Shown here: one piece after another, positions 44,678 to 53,881 of the stretch
Position numbering within the stretch: the first letter of the stretch is position 1
Layout: each line of letters starts with the position of its first letter
DNA from: Planococcus sp. ISL-109
GTDB taxonomy: Bacteria > Bacillota > Bacilli > Bacillales_A > Planococcaceae
Direction of reading: 5' to 3'
Length of the DNA: 56,652 nucleotides
Assembly (NCBI RefSeq): GCF_018613655.1
Contig: NZ_JAGGPW010000016.1
Location: 1-56,652 of the forward strand
Translations under genes and position numbers: made by a program
The notes under the pieces: generated by a model
What the model was told of the DNA's origin: nothing
The model's database searches: none
Seen by the model: only the letters and a program-made list of their open reading frames with translations

Positions 44678-46726
44678 TCAAACTTCGCGCGACCAGTGGC
44701 GATGGGCTGCAATCGCCTCTACAAAGCTGTCAGCAAAGCTCTTCATGGAATCACCCGTCACTACTCCCGGTTTTCCGGTATAGCCATTTGCGTCCAACCA
44801 TTTTTTGCCGTCATGCGTTGCGCCAATCGGCTTGAAATGCCCGAATGCTTCCGTCACATAATAAGCAGCTGACCTTGCAAACTTCTTGCTGACGACCGGG
44901 CCACCGACTGCATAGATCGCATCGAACAATACCGGATCCGCAGTAGTGAAAGTATGATCGACCTTTAATTGCTTGCCGTCACCGGCGTCCAGTTTGCCTT
45001 GCTTATCGCTGATGGTTTCGTATTGCAGGCCTTTCGATTCTAATTGGCCCAATACGTCCATGACTTCCTTGCCGTTAAAGTCCGGCGCAATAATAACTCC
45101 GACTTTGCGGGTTTTTGCGGATTTGATCGTATTTTCCTGGCTTAAAGCCGGTGATTTTTTGCTCGTATCGGTGTTGCCGGTCTCAGGCGCTTTTACGCCA
45201 ATATTGTCGGCGACTTCCTGTGCCAGTAAGAGATTGACGTTCGCATACATGTCTACGACTTGCTGGCGAATCTCTATACTGTCGCATTTGCCCAGCTCAA
45301 AGCTGAATGCTTCGATAATATGCTCTTTCTCAGGATCGCTCATGCTATTCCAGAACATCGTTGCTTGCGAGAAATGATCTTTAAAGCTGTCGCTGCGTTT
45401 GCGCACTTTTTGGCCTTCCACTTTTTCCTGGTAATGGACAAAGCCGCCGTCTGCTTCACTGACGGGTGCCGGGGTGCCATTTGTAAACGAGCTCTTCTGA
45501 TAAGAAACTTTTCCTTTATTGATTGTTTGGCGGCCGTAGCCATCGCGCTGATTGTTATGAAACGGGCAAACAGGGCGGTTGATCGGCAGCTCGTGGAAGT
45601 TCGGTCCGCCGAGACGGATCAATTGCGTATCGGTGTAAGAGAACAAACGTCCTTGAAGAAGCGGGTCGTTTGAGAAATCGATGCCCGGAACGACATGTCC
45701 TGCGTGAAATGCCACTTGCTCGGTTTCCGCAAAGACATTATCGACATTGCGGTTCAAAGTCATCTTGCCGACGATGTGGATCGGGATTTCTTCCTGCGGC
45801 CACATTTTCGTTGCATCGAGCAAATCAAAGTCAAACTTATGCTCATCTTCTTCTGGAACGATTTGAACACCCAGTTCATATTCCGGATAGTCGCCGCTTT
45901 CGATTGATTCATGCAAATCTGCGCGGTGGAAGTCTGGATTTTTTCCGTTTATTTTCTGAGCTTCATCCCATACAAGAGAGTGTACGCCAAGCGTCGATTT
46001 CCAGGTGAACTTCACGAAATGCGATTTACCTTCTGCATTGACGAAGCGGAACGCATGAACCCCGAAACCGTCCATCGTCCGGAAGCTGCGTGGAATCGCC
46101 CGGTCGGACATCGTCCACATGACCATATGGGCTGATTCTTGATTGTTCACTACAAAATCCCAAAATGTATCGTGGGCCGTAGCTGCTTGTGGGATTTCGT
46201 TATGCGGCTCTGGTTTAATGGCATGGACCAAATCCGGGAACTTGATGGCGTCCTGTATAAAGAACACCGGGATATTATTCCCGACAAGGTCATAATTACC
46301 TTCCTCTGTATAAAACTTGGTGGCAAAGCCGCGTGCATCGCGCACCGTCTCCGCTGAACCGCGGGACCCTGCTACAGTGGAGAAGCGAACAAACACAGGT
46401 GTTTTCTTGCCTTTTTCAGATAAAAACTTCGCTTTCGTCAAATGCTCAAGAGAGTCATAAGCTTCAAATTCGCCGTGTGCTGCAAATCCGCGCGCATGGA
46501 CGACGCGTTCCGGAATGCGCTCGTGGTCAAAATGCGTCATTTTTTCGCGGAAGTGGAAATCCTCCATTAAAGTAGGGCCACGGTCACCTGCTTTTAACGA
46601 AAACTCATCTTCGGATAGTTTAAGCCCCTGATTTGTCGTCAATTCTTTGCCGCTGTCATCAGTCCGGAACTGCTCTAATTGCTCGTTCTTGCTATTTTCA
46701 TCAACTTTCTTTTGATCTTTCGACAT
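44678..46726 (-). CDS. katE: Large-subunit catalase (KatE/HPII type)
   Basis: 682 residues from MSKDQKKVDENSK, with AGGAG seven bases upstream. The distal His lies in RVVHARGFAAHGEFE and the distal Asn in LVGNNIPVFFIQDA. The heme Tyr is in GRLFSYTDTQLIRLGGPNF. The C-terminal 150 residues (KTRKVGVIIAPDFNGKEVMD onward) form the flavodoxin-like DJ-1/PfpI domain of large catalases. It degrades hydrogen peroxide in the cytoplasm. A sigma-B-like promoter agrees with sigma-B control of katE in B. subtilis. Confidence 0.96.
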   Translation of the reverse strand: MSKDQKKVDENSKNEQLEQFRTDDSGKELTTNQGLKLSEDEFSLKAGDRGPTLMEDFHFREKMTHFDHERIPERVVHARGFAAHGEFEAYDSLEHLTKAKFLSEKGKKTPVFVRFSTVAGSRGSAETVRDARGFATKFYTEEGNYDLVGNNIPVFFIQDAIKFPDLVHAIKPEPHNEIPQAATAHDTFWDFVVNNQESAHMVMWTMSDRAIPRSFRTMDGFGVHAFRFVNAEGKSHFVKFTWKSTLGVHSLVWDEAQKINGKNPDFHRADLHESIESGDYPEYELGVQIVPEEDEHKFDFDLLDATKMWPQEEIPIHIVGKMTLNRNVDNVFAETEQVAFHAGHVVPGIDFSNDPLLQGRLFSYTDTQLIRLGGPNFHELPINRPVCPFHNNQRDGYGRQTINKGKVSYQKSSFTNGTPAPVSEADGGFVHYQEKVEGQKVRKRSDSFKDHFSQATMFWNSMSDPEKEHIIEAFSFELGKCDSIEIRQQVVDMYANVNLLLAQEVADNIGVKAPETGNTDTSKKSPALSQENTIKSAKTRKVGVIIAPDFNGKEVMDVLGQLESKGLQYETISDKQGKLDAGDGKQLKVDHTFTTADPVLFDAIYAVGGPVVSKKFARSAAYYVTEAFGHFKPIGATHDGKKWLDANGYTGKPGVVTGDSMKSFADSFVEAIAAHRHWSREV

Positions 46727-46765
46727 GGTCTCACTCCTCTTTCTATTTCTCACATTAGTCTTTCT

Positions 46766-46790
46766 CTACCCACTCACAATGCTTGAAAAC
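46766..46790 (-). promoter_or_regulatory. Sigma-B-like promoter of katE
   Basis: Minus strand: GTTTTC (46785-46790), 13 bases, GGGTAG (46766-46771). Confidence 0.65.
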
Positions 46791-46815
46791 AAATTAATAG
46801 AAAAATCACAAAAAA

Positions 46816-46861
46816 CGCAAAAAAAGGCCTTGCAGCGAATTTATTCCACTGCAAGACCTTA
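46816..46861 (-). terminator. Terminator after glsA
   Basis: AAGGTCTTGCAG and CTGCAAGGCCTT around a 13-base loop with one mismatch, followed on the minus strand by seven T. Confidence 0.8.
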
Positions 46862-46880
46862 GTCCAATATTTTTCGGGAC

Positions 46881-47852
46881 TCAGAAAATGCTCAAGTCCC
46901 ATTCTTTTGAAATTTGGCGCAGCATCATCGTTCCTGCTGCACTGTTTCCTTGGACATCAATCGCCGGACCGTAAACGCCAATGCCAGCACCCGCTCGGAA
47001 TTCATAAGTTTGCGAGTGCAGTTTCGGCGGGACAGCTCCCATAATGCCGCCTGCGACACCGCTTTTTGCTGGGATGCCAACATGCGCGGCGAAATTACCG
47101 GACGAATTGTACATTCCGCATGTGACCATGAGCACTTTCGTCACTTGTGCGATTTCTTCTGAAAAATGCTTTACCTTCGTGACCGGATTATAGCCGTCAT
47201 AAGCGAGGATTAGCCCGAGCAGCGCCAAGTCCTTAACTGAAACTTTGATAGAACACTGGCTGATATAGATGTCGAGCGCTTCTTCCACTTCAAGTTCAAG
47301 GAATTTCGCTTCTTTTAAATAATACGCAAGCGCACGGTTCCGATGGGATGTTGACCATTCCGAGTCGTACACTTCTTTGTCGATTTCGATCGGATGCCCA
47401 AGAAGCTCCTCGAGAAACCCTTTTAAATACTCGAACTTCTTTTGCGCATTCTGCCCCGGAAGCAGCGAAGATATCGTAATCGCTCCTGCGTTGATGAATG
47501 GATTGAATGGTTTGTTCGGGCGGTGGATTTCAAATGGTATAATGGAATTGAACGCTTCGCCCGTCGGTTCAACGTCCACACGCTCCAACACGAACTCCAG
47601 ACCGTAATGGTGGCTGAGCGCTACAAATGTCAGCGCTTTTGATATGCTTTGCAATGTAAATTCAACATCTGTATCACCAGCACAATAATAATGGCCGTCT
47701 TCATCGATCATGCAAATTCCGAGTTTTCCCGGATCGACTTTCCCTAAGGCTGGAATATACTGGGCGGTTGTACCGAGTATGGCATGCCCTTTGTTTTCTT
47801 TTACCCAAGCTTCAAGCTGCTCGGTTATGCGCGTGTTGTTTTGCACCGCCAT
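46881..47852 (-). CDS. glsA: Glutaminase GlsA
   Basis: 323 residues. The serine beta-lactamase-like fold has the SISKALTFVAL motif (Ser-x-x-Lys), NPFINAGAITISSLLPG, the SEWSTSHRNRALAYYLKE block and GVAGGIMGAVP near the end. It hydrolyses glutamine to glutamate and ammonia in the cytoplasm. GGAGG lies only four bases before the ATG; an in-frame GTG two codons later would be better spaced and is a possible start. The gene stands alone. Confidence 0.94.
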   Translation of the reverse strand: MAVQNNTRITEQLEAWVKENKGHAILGTTAQYIPALGKVDPGKLGICMIDEDGHYYCAGDTDVEFTLQSISKALTFVALSHHYGLEFVLERVDVEPTGEAFNSIIPFEIHRPNKPFNPFINAGAITISSLLPGQNAQKKFEYLKGFLEELLGHPIEIDKEVYDSEWSTSHRNRALAYYLKEAKFLELEVEEALDIYISQCSIKVSVKDLALLGLILAYDGYNPVTKVKHFSEEIAQVTKVLMVTCGMYNSSGNFAAHVGIPAKSGVAGGIMGAVPPKLHSQTYEFRAGAGIGVYGPAIDVQGNSAAGTMMLRQISKEWDLSIF

Positions 47853-47919
47853 CTCTCCTCCGGTTCATTTTCTTTAATCATGGCCGAAGCTCCGCCTGCT
47901 TGTCAAAACTTAAAGTCGC

Positions 47920-47950
47920 AAAAGCTCCTCCTAATTTGGAAGGAGCTTTG
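47920..47950 (-). terminator. Terminator after the esterase gene
   Basis: AAAGCTCCT / AGGAGCTTT around a short loop, with TTTTGC on the minus strand. Confidence 0.7.
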
Positions 47951-47951
47951 T

Positions 47952-48557
47952 TCAGCCTTTTTCATACCATGCTTTTGCTGCTGCAATTTCTTCCATCGCC
48001 AGTTGGTGGCCGCGGTGTTCCCAGTGCAGCTCCACGTCAGCACCCGCACCGCGGAGCAGTTTATCCAGATCTTCAGATTCTTCTTTCGGACAGATCGGAT
48101 CGTTCGTACCCGCACCGATAAAGACGCGCGTGCCGCCTAAATCAGGCAATTCCGCGTTGCGGTCTGGCACCATCGGATGGTGAAGCATCGCCGCTTTTAA
48201 GGAATCCTTGTACGTAAACAGCAAATTCGCGGCAATATTCGCACCGTTTGAATAGCCAATCGCGATGACATTATCCCGCTCAAATCCGTATTGTTCTGCG
48301 GCCTGGCCGATGAATGCATGCAGCTCTTCCGTCCGTTCGCGCAAGTCCTCCATGTCGAAGACGCCTTCAGACAAACGTTTGAAAAAACGCGGCATGCCAT
48401 TTTCGGAGACATTCCCACGGACGCTCAAGACGCCTGCTTCCGGATCGATATGGCCGGCAGCCGGCAATAAATCGGTTTCTGTTCCTCCGGTGCCATGCAA
48501 AAGAAGAAATGTCGGCTTTGATGCATCTTGTGGTGGGTTATAAATATGTTTCATCAT
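47952..48557 (-). CDS. Alpha/beta hydrolase, phospholipase/carboxylesterase family (MhqD-like)
   Basis: 201 residues. The oxyanion region is LLLHGTGGTETDLLP, the nucleophile elbow is AIGYSNGANIA and the acid is in IGAGTNDPICP. The His lies in EHRGHQLAMEE. This is the small carboxylesterase family that includes MhqD, a protein linked to quinone resistance. The substrate is unknown. GGAGGAG lies five bases upstream of the start ATG. Confidence 0.87.
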   Translation of the reverse strand: MMKHIYNPPQDASKPTFLLLHGTGGTETDLLPAAGHIDPEAGVLSVRGNVSENGMPRFFKRLSEGVFDMEDLRERTEELHAFIGQAAEQYGFERDNVIAIGYSNGANIAANLLFTYKDSLKAAMLHHPMVPDRNAELPDLGGTRVFIGAGTNDPICPKEESEDLDKLLRGAGADVELHWEHRGHQLAMEEIAAAKAWYEKG

Positions 48558-48631
48558 AAAAACTCCTCCCGTTTCAATTATCTTGAATTCGAGAAAATCA
48601 TATCATACCTCTCCTCTTCATCCAAATCAAA

Positions 48632-48657
48632 AAGCCTGCGGAACATGCCGCAGGCTT
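48632..48657 (-). terminator. Terminator after hslO
   Basis: AAGCCTGCGG / CCGCAGGCTT with a 5-base loop and a T-rich minus-strand flank. Confidence 0.8.
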
Positions 48658-48664
48658 GAAAAGC

Positions 48665-49537
48665 TTATTGCACCAGCATTTCTTGCAGCTGGTCTTTCGT
48701 GAAGATATACGTTTCATTGCAAAAATGGCATTGCGCTTCTGCTTGGCCATCGGTAACAATCATGTCTTCGATTTCTACTGAACCGAGACCTTGGATTGCA
48801 TTGTGGATGCGTTCGCGTGAACATTGGCATTGGAAATGGACCGGCATCGTATCGAGTGCTTTGACGTTTTCTTTGCCGAGCACTTCTTCCAGAATATTTT
48901 CCGGTGTCAAGCCGTCACGCACCATGTTGGAAATGGTTGGAATCATCTTGAGGCGCTGTTCGAGCTGACTGATCACTTCTTCATCAGTTCCCGGCATCAG
49001 CTGAATCAAAAATCCGCCTGATGCTAGAATCGTATTGTCAGGGTTAACGATTACTCCGACACCGACTGAAGACGGAGTTTGTTCGGACGTGACGATGTAA
49101 TGCGTGAAATCATCGCCGAGTTCACCGGAGACGATCGGTACTTGGCCGACATACGGATGCTGCAACCCGATATCTTTGGAGACGGTCAGTGTCCCTTCTG
49201 TGCCGACCGCCCGCCGGACATCGAGTTTGCCGGACTCGTTCAAATCAAAATGCGTCTGCGGATTGGAGACATAGCCACGCACTTCCCCTTTGGCATTGGC
49301 ATCGACTAGAATCGTGCCGATTGGGCCGCCGCCGTTGATTTTGATCGTCAGTTTTTCTTCACCTTTCAGCATCGCTCCGAGCATAACACTCGCTGTCATC
49401 GAACGGCCGAGCGCCGCAGAAGCGGTTGGCCATGTATAGTGGCGGCGCTGTGCTTCGCCCACTGTTTTCGTCGTGCGTGCGGCGAAAGCACGAATCTGGC
49501 CATCGTACGCCAAGGCTTTCACTAAATAATCACTCAT
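48665..49537 (-). CDS. hslO: Redox-regulated chaperone Hsp33
   Basis: 290 residues. The N-terminal domain has [20 protein letters not shown] and [20 protein letters not shown]. The C-terminal zinc switch is [10 protein letters not shown] followed by QCHFCNETY (CxC and CxxC). On oxidation the zinc is lost and the protein becomes a holdase chaperone. It starts 16 bases after the end of a frameshifted small ORF, with AGAGGAAG as ribosome binding site. Confidence 0.95.
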   Translation of the reverse strand: MSDYLVKALAYDGQIRAFAARTTKTVGEAQRRHYTWPTASAALGRSMTASVMLGAMLKGEEKLTIKINGGGPIGTILVDANAKGEVRGYVSNPQTHFDLNESGKLDVRRAVGTEGTLTVSKDIGLQHPYVGQVPIVSGELGDDFTHYIVTSEQTPSSVGVGVIVNPDNTILASGGFLIQLMPGTDEEVISQLEQRLKMIPTISNMVRDGLTPENILEEVLGKENVKALDTMPVHFQCQCSRERIHNAIQGLGSVEIEDMIVTDGQAEAQCHFCNETYIFTKDQLQEMLVQ

Positions 49538-49552
49538 CTATTTTCTTCCTCT

Positions 49553-49785
49553 CTAAAATGCCATTAGGCGTGTTTCGCTTATTTTAATGCTTTCTTTGCC
49601 GGGTGTAACATCCGCTCCAAGTGGGTCGATTACCGTCATATTCGTTACCGGCATCTCGACTTGGCCACGGATTTGGAGGAGATACTCACTCCGGAGCGCT
49701 TGCTGTTCTTGTGTTTTTGCATAGGTCAATCCGGAAGGCGTGCTTTTGTTGATAATTCATTAATGCACGGTAAGCTTTTTATCAT
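49553..49785 (-). pseudogene. Frameshifted small ORF directly upstream of hslO
   Basis: AAAGGAG lies nine bases before ATG (MIKSLPCIN), but this frame ends after 19 codons. A second frame, entered near 49760, reads INKSTPSGLTYAKTQEQQAL, then RSEYLLQIRGQVEMPVTNMT and on to a stop just before the hslO ribosome binding site. Together they would give a protein of about 77 residues with one frameshift. No family recognised. A sequencing error or a programmed shift cannot be excluded. Confidence 0.4.
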
Positions 49786-49879
49786 CTGAATCGCACTCCT
49801 TTCTGTGCGGACAGGGACATATCCACTTTCTCCATTTTATATTATCTCGAATTAAAAATAAATAAATGTGCTTGCATGC

Positions 49880-49920
49880 AAAACGCGCCTGCAGCGAAAA
49901 ATCGCTGTGCAGGCGCTGTT
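49880..49920 (-). terminator. Terminator after the GNAT gene
   Basis: GCGCCTGC..AGCGA / TCGCT..GCAGGCGC followed on the minus strand by GTTTTGC. Confidence 0.75.
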
Positions 49921-49923
49921 CTG

Positions 49924-50370
49924 TTATACCGTTAACCGAAACTGCGTACACGTCACCCCATCCGCGACTTCAAAGGTCTCTTCTTCTTCGAATCCAAACG
50001 ATTCGTAAAGCTTGCGCGCCGGCGTATTGGCGGTGCCGGTGCTGACAATGAATTCAGCAGGCTTTTTATCCTTTAGCAATTGATCGACCAATTGCCGGGC
50101 GATGCCCCGCCGAAATTGCATCGGATCGACGACGAGCCGGTAAATATCGACGATGCCGTCTTGTTCTTTATATGAAATGAACCCTTTTAAATAGCCATCC
50201 ACGAAGCCCAGGAAGGTCTCGCTGCTTTGCTGGATTTCTTCGACAGTCTCGGTTATATGCGGAATGCCGTCAAACCCCATCAACTCGGCTTCAATCCGGT
50301 ATGCCGGCCGTTGGATAGACTGAATCGCCTTGGCTATTTTCTCGTCTGTATGGTCTATTGTGGTAATCAT
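49924..50370 (-). CDS. GNAT family N-acetyltransferase
   Basis: 148 residues from the ATG at 50370, with AAAGGAG six bases upstream. The acetyl-CoA loop is VDPMQFRRGIARQLVDQLL. The following strand and helix (AEFIVSTGTANTPARKLYES, FGFEEEE) are typical GNAT. The start overlaps the patatin stop as TGATG, so the two genes form an operon. The acceptor substrate is unknown. Confidence 0.88.
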   Translation of the reverse strand: MITTIDHTDEKIAKAIQSIQRPAYRIEAELMGFDGIPHITETVEEIQQSSETFLGFVDGYLKGFISYKEQDGIVDIYRLVVDPMQFRRGIARQLVDQLLKDKKPAEFIVSTGTANTPARKLYESFGFEEEETFEVADGVTCTQFRLTV

Positions 50371-51248
50371 CACAAACTCCTTTCAAGCGTTAAGGCCACG
50401 GAAGAATCGACAAAGCGTTTGGCACGCGGCACAATCAGTTCTGCATCGCGGTAGCCTTGAATGTACAAGGCGGCAAGCCGCTCCTGGTCACGCTCAATGC
50501 CGCGCAAACGGTGCAGGCTGCGCGGGCGGACGATGATGGCGCGCCCCTCTTCTTCAAGCGCTTCAATGTGTGCGAGTGATTCGTTATAGACACGCTGGCG
50601 TTCTTCGAGTGCCCGCGCGAGTCCCGGATACTGGCGAGCGAACGTTGGGGCGATCCGAATGAACGGCGTCTGCCGTTTGCGGTAGCTGCCTTCACGCGTC
50701 AAGACGATAATCGGCTTGGTGACGCCATCCGACAGCGCACGTCTGATCGGCAACGGATCGGCAAGGCTGCCATCCATCAGCAAGCGGCCGTCGTATTCGA
50801 CTGGCCGTGACATAAACGGCAATGAACTGGACGCCCGCACGACTGCGAGCAGCTCTTCCGGCGGCAACGGCTTGTGGAAATAAACCGCTTCACCGGTCAT
50901 GCAATCTGTCGTGCCGACGACAAATTCTTCTCCGGCTGCTCCGAACCCGTTGTAATCGAACGGGACGAGCCGATTCGGAATCTCATCAAAGATCAAGTTC
51001 ATGCCGAACAGTTCGCGTTTCGTCAGTAAATTCTTGACTGAAATATAATCGGGGTGTTTGACGTAGTCGATCATTACTTCCCGGTTTCTGCCGCTTTGCC
51101 GGGAAAGATACGAAACCGCATTGCAAGCACCTGCGGAAACCCCAACGACATAATCCGTAAATAAGTCTTCTTCCAAGAATTTCTGTAAAACCCCTGCTGT
51201 ATAGACGCCGCGCATGCCGCCGCCTTCTAGAATCAGCCCGCTCTTCAT
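50370..51248 (-). CDS. Patatin-like phospholipase family protein
   Basis: 292 residues from MKSGLILEGGGMRGVYTAG. The oxyanion hole GGGMRG, nucleophile GVSAGACNAV and Asp in LLMDGSLADPLPI make up the Ser-Asp dyad. It resembles the RssA/YlbK-type bacterial patatins that cleave lipid acyl groups at the membrane. AAGGGGAG lies seven to eight bases before the chosen ATG; a GTG one codon earlier is possible. Confidence 0.9.
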   Translation of the reverse strand: MKSGLILEGGGMRGVYTAGVLQKFLEEDLFTDYVVGVSAGACNAVSYLSRQSGRNREVMIDYVKHPDYISVKNLLTKRELFGMNLIFDEIPNRLVPFDYNGFGAAGEEFVVGTTDCMTGEAVYFHKPLPPEELLAVVRASSSLPFMSRPVEYDGRLLMDGSLADPLPIRRALSDGVTKPIIVLTREGSYRKRQTPFIRIAPTFARQYPGLARALEERQRVYNESLAHIEALEEEGRAIIVRPRSLHRLRGIERDQERLAALYIQGYRDAELIVPRAKRFVDSSVALTLERSL

Positions 51249-51278
51249 CACTGCACTCCCCTTTCATGTCTAATTTGC

Positions 51279-51956
51279 TCATCCAATTTCCCGAATCAAT
51301 TCCGCCCCATTGTTTTTCGGTGAGTTCACAGCTTCCGACGCCGGGTATGCTTGCAACTCTTCCGCATCGTAAGGCTTGATGAGTTCTTGCAATACATGTG
51401 GATCCTGCACAGCCGGGTCTAGCCAAACTCCCTCCGCTTGTTTCGATAAAATCACCGGCATGCGGTCATGAATATCCGCCATTAATGCATTCGGCTGCGT
51501 CGTTAAAATCGTACAGCTATGGATCAGTTCGCCATCTGGAGCGGTCCAAGACTCCCATAAGCCTGCAAATGCGAACAGCTCATCGGACGCCAAGTGAATC
51601 AGCATCGGCGTTTTTCCCGACTGATCTTTTCTCCATTCATAAAATGCATTCGCCGGAATCAAACAGCGCTTTCTCTTGAATGCATGCCTGAAGCTTGGCT
51701 TCTCCGCCGCTGTCTCCGCGCGGGCATTGACCATCTTGTAGCCAATTTTTTTATCTTTTGCCCAAGAAGGAATCAGGCCCCACCGCAGCGCACCAAGGCG
51801 GTTCTTCTCTCCATCATTGATAATCGCCACAATTTGTTGGTATGGTGCAACGTTGTAGTTCGCTTCATATGAGCTTTGGTCTAGGGCTGACTCTCCTACA
51901 CTGAACCTAACAAGCAAGGCTTCATAATCCGCATATAATGCAAATCTTCCACACAA
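51279..51956 (-). CDS. SOS response-associated peptidase (SRAP/YedK/HMCES)
   Basis: 225 residues from a TTG start. The family needs Cys as residue 2 to form a thiazolidine crosslink with abasic sites. Starting at the TTG at 51956 gives M-CGRFALY; the TTG one codon upstream would put Leu between. Other motifs: ANYNVAPYQQIVAI, RWGLIPSWAKD, NARAETAAEKPSF, CLIPANAFYEW and the His in MADIHDRMPVIL. It protects abasic sites in single-stranded DNA. No LexA-type box was identified. Confidence 0.92.
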   Translation of the reverse strand: MCGRFALYADYEALLVRFSVGESALDQSSYEANYNVAPYQQIVAIINDGEKNRLGALRWGLIPSWAKDKKIGYKMVNARAETAAEKPSFRHAFKRKRCLIPANAFYEWRKDQSGKTPMLIHLASDELFAFAGLWESWTAPDGELIHSCTILTTQPNALMADIHDRMPVILSKQAEGVWLDPAVQDPHVLQELIKPYDAEELQAYPASEAVNSPKNNGAELIREIG

Positions 51957-52118
51957 CAAAATCCACTCCTCACGTGACGGATTTTCTTACCTCCAATATA
52001 ACAGATTTTTCAGACTTTTCCAGCAATCCGCTGTTCCTACCTATTAGACGGCCCTTACAGCGTTTGAGCCAAAAGAATGGTATAATAGAGTGACTATAAG
52101 GAAATGAGGAGGAATTTC

Positions 52119-52550
52119 ATGGCTACTGCGCGCGAAATGAATTTGGTCAATAAGGATCTTTTGATTGAGGAATTGGGCCTCAAACAATTCGGCAACTCAA
52201 ATGTTTTTTACAATGAAGATTTTTTCGTCCTTTCACCGTCTGTCCAACGATATGAAAAGGGCTTTGATGTCAGTGAATACAATTTGTCAAAATATGATCC
52301 GGAAAAACATCAAGGGTTCGTCATCGTCCGTTATATGGACACATTCCTGATGGCTAAACTGGAGAGTTTTATAGATAAGATGTTGCCTCCTGAACTTCAA
52401 TTGAAGAAAAAGAATGTAAAACCGCATTGGAAGTTTACGATCGTCGAAAACCCGGCCTATCATCTCGTCAACACTCAAAACAAAGAATTGCGCTATCGTC
52501 TGCAAGAACCTTCTCGCAAACAAATTCTCGCGTATTTCGATAAGCTTTAA
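52119..52550 (+). CDS. Conserved hypothetical protein (143 aa)
   Basis: The start MATAREMNLVNKD has AGGAGG six bases upstream; an ATG five codons earlier lies in that site. The protein is soluble and mixed alpha/beta, with aromatic-rich stretches (FGNSNVFYNEDFFVLSPS, YDPEKHQGFVIVRYMDTFLM). I do not recognise the family. A TATAAT sits about 35 bases upstream. It is divergent from the SRAP gene and ends with its own terminator. Confidence 0.75.
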   Translation: MATAREMNLVNKDLLIEELGLKQFGNSNVFYNEDFFVLSPSVQRYEKGFDVSEYNLSKYDPEKHQGFVIVRYMDTFLMAKLESFIDKMLPPELQLKKKNVKPHWKFTIVENPAYHLVNTQNKELRYRLQEPSRKQILAYFDKL

Positions 52551-52556
52551 CACCTG

Positions 52557-52582
52557 CCCGCATACTTTATGCGGGTTTTTTT
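52557..52582 (+). terminator. Terminator after the hypothetical gene
   Basis: CCCGCATA-cttt-TATGCGGG followed by seven T. Confidence 0.9.
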
Positions 52583-52669
52583 AATCCCTTTCATCCTTAC
52601 AATATTTTACTGATGAATGGTAGAATGGAAAACAATCAAGCACCGACGAAACGGAAGTGACGCGCTCTT

Positions 52670-53866
52670 ATGGAAAACCGCAAATATACGGTACGTGACC
52701 GTGGATTCTGGAAAATCATCGCAAGCCTGCTTTTAGCTTCGCTGTTCATTTTTGCCAATATATACGCTGTCCAGCCGTTGCTGCCGCTTTTTGTGACGGA
52801 TTTTGATGTGACGGTCGCCACTTCAAGTCTGTCCATGTCGCTGACGATTATCGGATTGATTGCAGGATTGATCATTCTCGGATTTCTCTCTGACCGCAAT
52901 GGCCGCCGTTCATATATCATCTGGTCGCTGCTCGGTTCGGCCATTCCATTTTTTATTCTTCCATTTGTCGAGTCGTTCACCTTGTTCCTGGTCTTGCGGT
53001 TTATCCAAGGGTTTGCGCTTGCCGGCGTCCCCGCCGCTGCACTCGCATACATCAGTGAGGAAATCGACCGCAAAAATATCGCTTACGCTACCGCTTTATA
53101 CATATCGAGCAACGCACTCGGCGGCATGCTCGGCCGCGTTTTGACTGGATTTTTGACCGATGCGTTTTCCTGGCAGTTTACGTTTATCGCATTCGGTGTA
53201 ACCGGCATCGCCTTGTTTATCGCCGTGCTTTTCCTGCTGCCGCGCTCACACCATTTTGAGGCGAGCCAGCTAACTTTCTCAAAAGACATCGAAGGATTTT
53301 TATTCCATTTGAAAAACCCGGCATTGCTCGTCGTTTTCGGCTTAGGTGCCATTCTCCAAGTCTCTTTCACCGGTGTGTGGACGTATTTGCCGTTTTATTT
53401 GCAGGCGCCTCCCTACTCCATGTCGCTGCAAGCCATTTCCTATCTGTTCTTCGCCTACGGCATCGGTGCAATCGGATCGCCGCTCGCAGGAAGAGCCGCC
53501 GAGACTTTCGGCTTGCGGCGCGTGCGCATCATCGGCGTGTTCATCCTGTCTGCAGGCATTTTAATGACACTCTCCCCTGTGCTATGGATCTTCGCGCTTG
53601 GCTTATGCATTACATGCCTCGGGTTTTTCACTGCTCATTCACTGACCGCCGCTTCTGTCGGCATGCAAGCGGCCCACCATAAAGGCAGCGCTTCGAGCCT
53701 GTACTTGGTTTCCTATTATATCGGTGTGGCCGCTGGAAGCTCGCTGCTCAGCCCGATCTGGACACAGTTCGGCTGGGATGTGTTGATCATTCTTTGTGCA
53801 GCGTTGCCCATCGTTTACGTGTTAGCCGTCACTTGGTACAGAAAAAGAGCCGCCTCATTTACATGA
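52670..53866 (+). CDS. MFS transporter (YnfM/AraJ-like)
   Basis: 398 residues with 12 helices. Motif A is GFLSDRNGRRSYI. The start FANIYAVQPLLPLFVTDFDV and LRFIQGFALAGVPAAALAYI match the YnfM-type subfamily of DHA1 exporters. The substrate is unknown. The ribosome binding site is weak (GGAAG). Its last codons and stop lie inside the terminator hairpin. Confidence 0.87.
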   Translation: MENRKYTVRDRGFWKIIASLLLASLFIFANIYAVQPLLPLFVTDFDVTVATSSLSMSLTIIGLIAGLIILGFLSDRNGRRSYIIWSLLGSAIPFFILPFVESFTLFLVLRFIQGFALAGVPAAALAYISEEIDRKNIAYATALYISSNALGGMLGRVLTGFLTDAFSWQFTFIAFGVTGIALFIAVLFLLPRSHHFEASQLTFSKDIEGFLFHLKNPALLVVFGLGAILQVSFTGVWTYLPFYLQAPPYSMSLQAISYLFFAYGIGAIGSPLAGRAAETFGLRRVRIIGVFILSAGILMTLSPVLWIFALGLCITCLGFFTAHSLTAASVGMQAAHHKGSASSLYLVSYYIGVAAGSSLLSPIWTQFGWDVLIILCAALPIVYVLAVTWYRKRAASFT

Positions 53867-53879
53867 GGCGGCTCTTTTT
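53841..53879. terminator. Bidirectional terminator overlapping the end of the MFS gene
   Basis: AAAAAGAGCCGCCTCAT-ttac-ATGAGGCGGCTCTTTTT. The MFS stop codon TGA (53864-53866) lies in the right arm, and the DASS gene on the other strand ends three bases past the T run. Confidence 0.92.
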
Positions 53880-53881
53880 TG

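Noticed and set aside
44678..46726. Catalase-peroxidase KatG
   Set aside because: The heme Tyr motif, distal His/Asn blocks and C-terminal flavodoxin-like domain fit monofunctional large catalases, not KatG.
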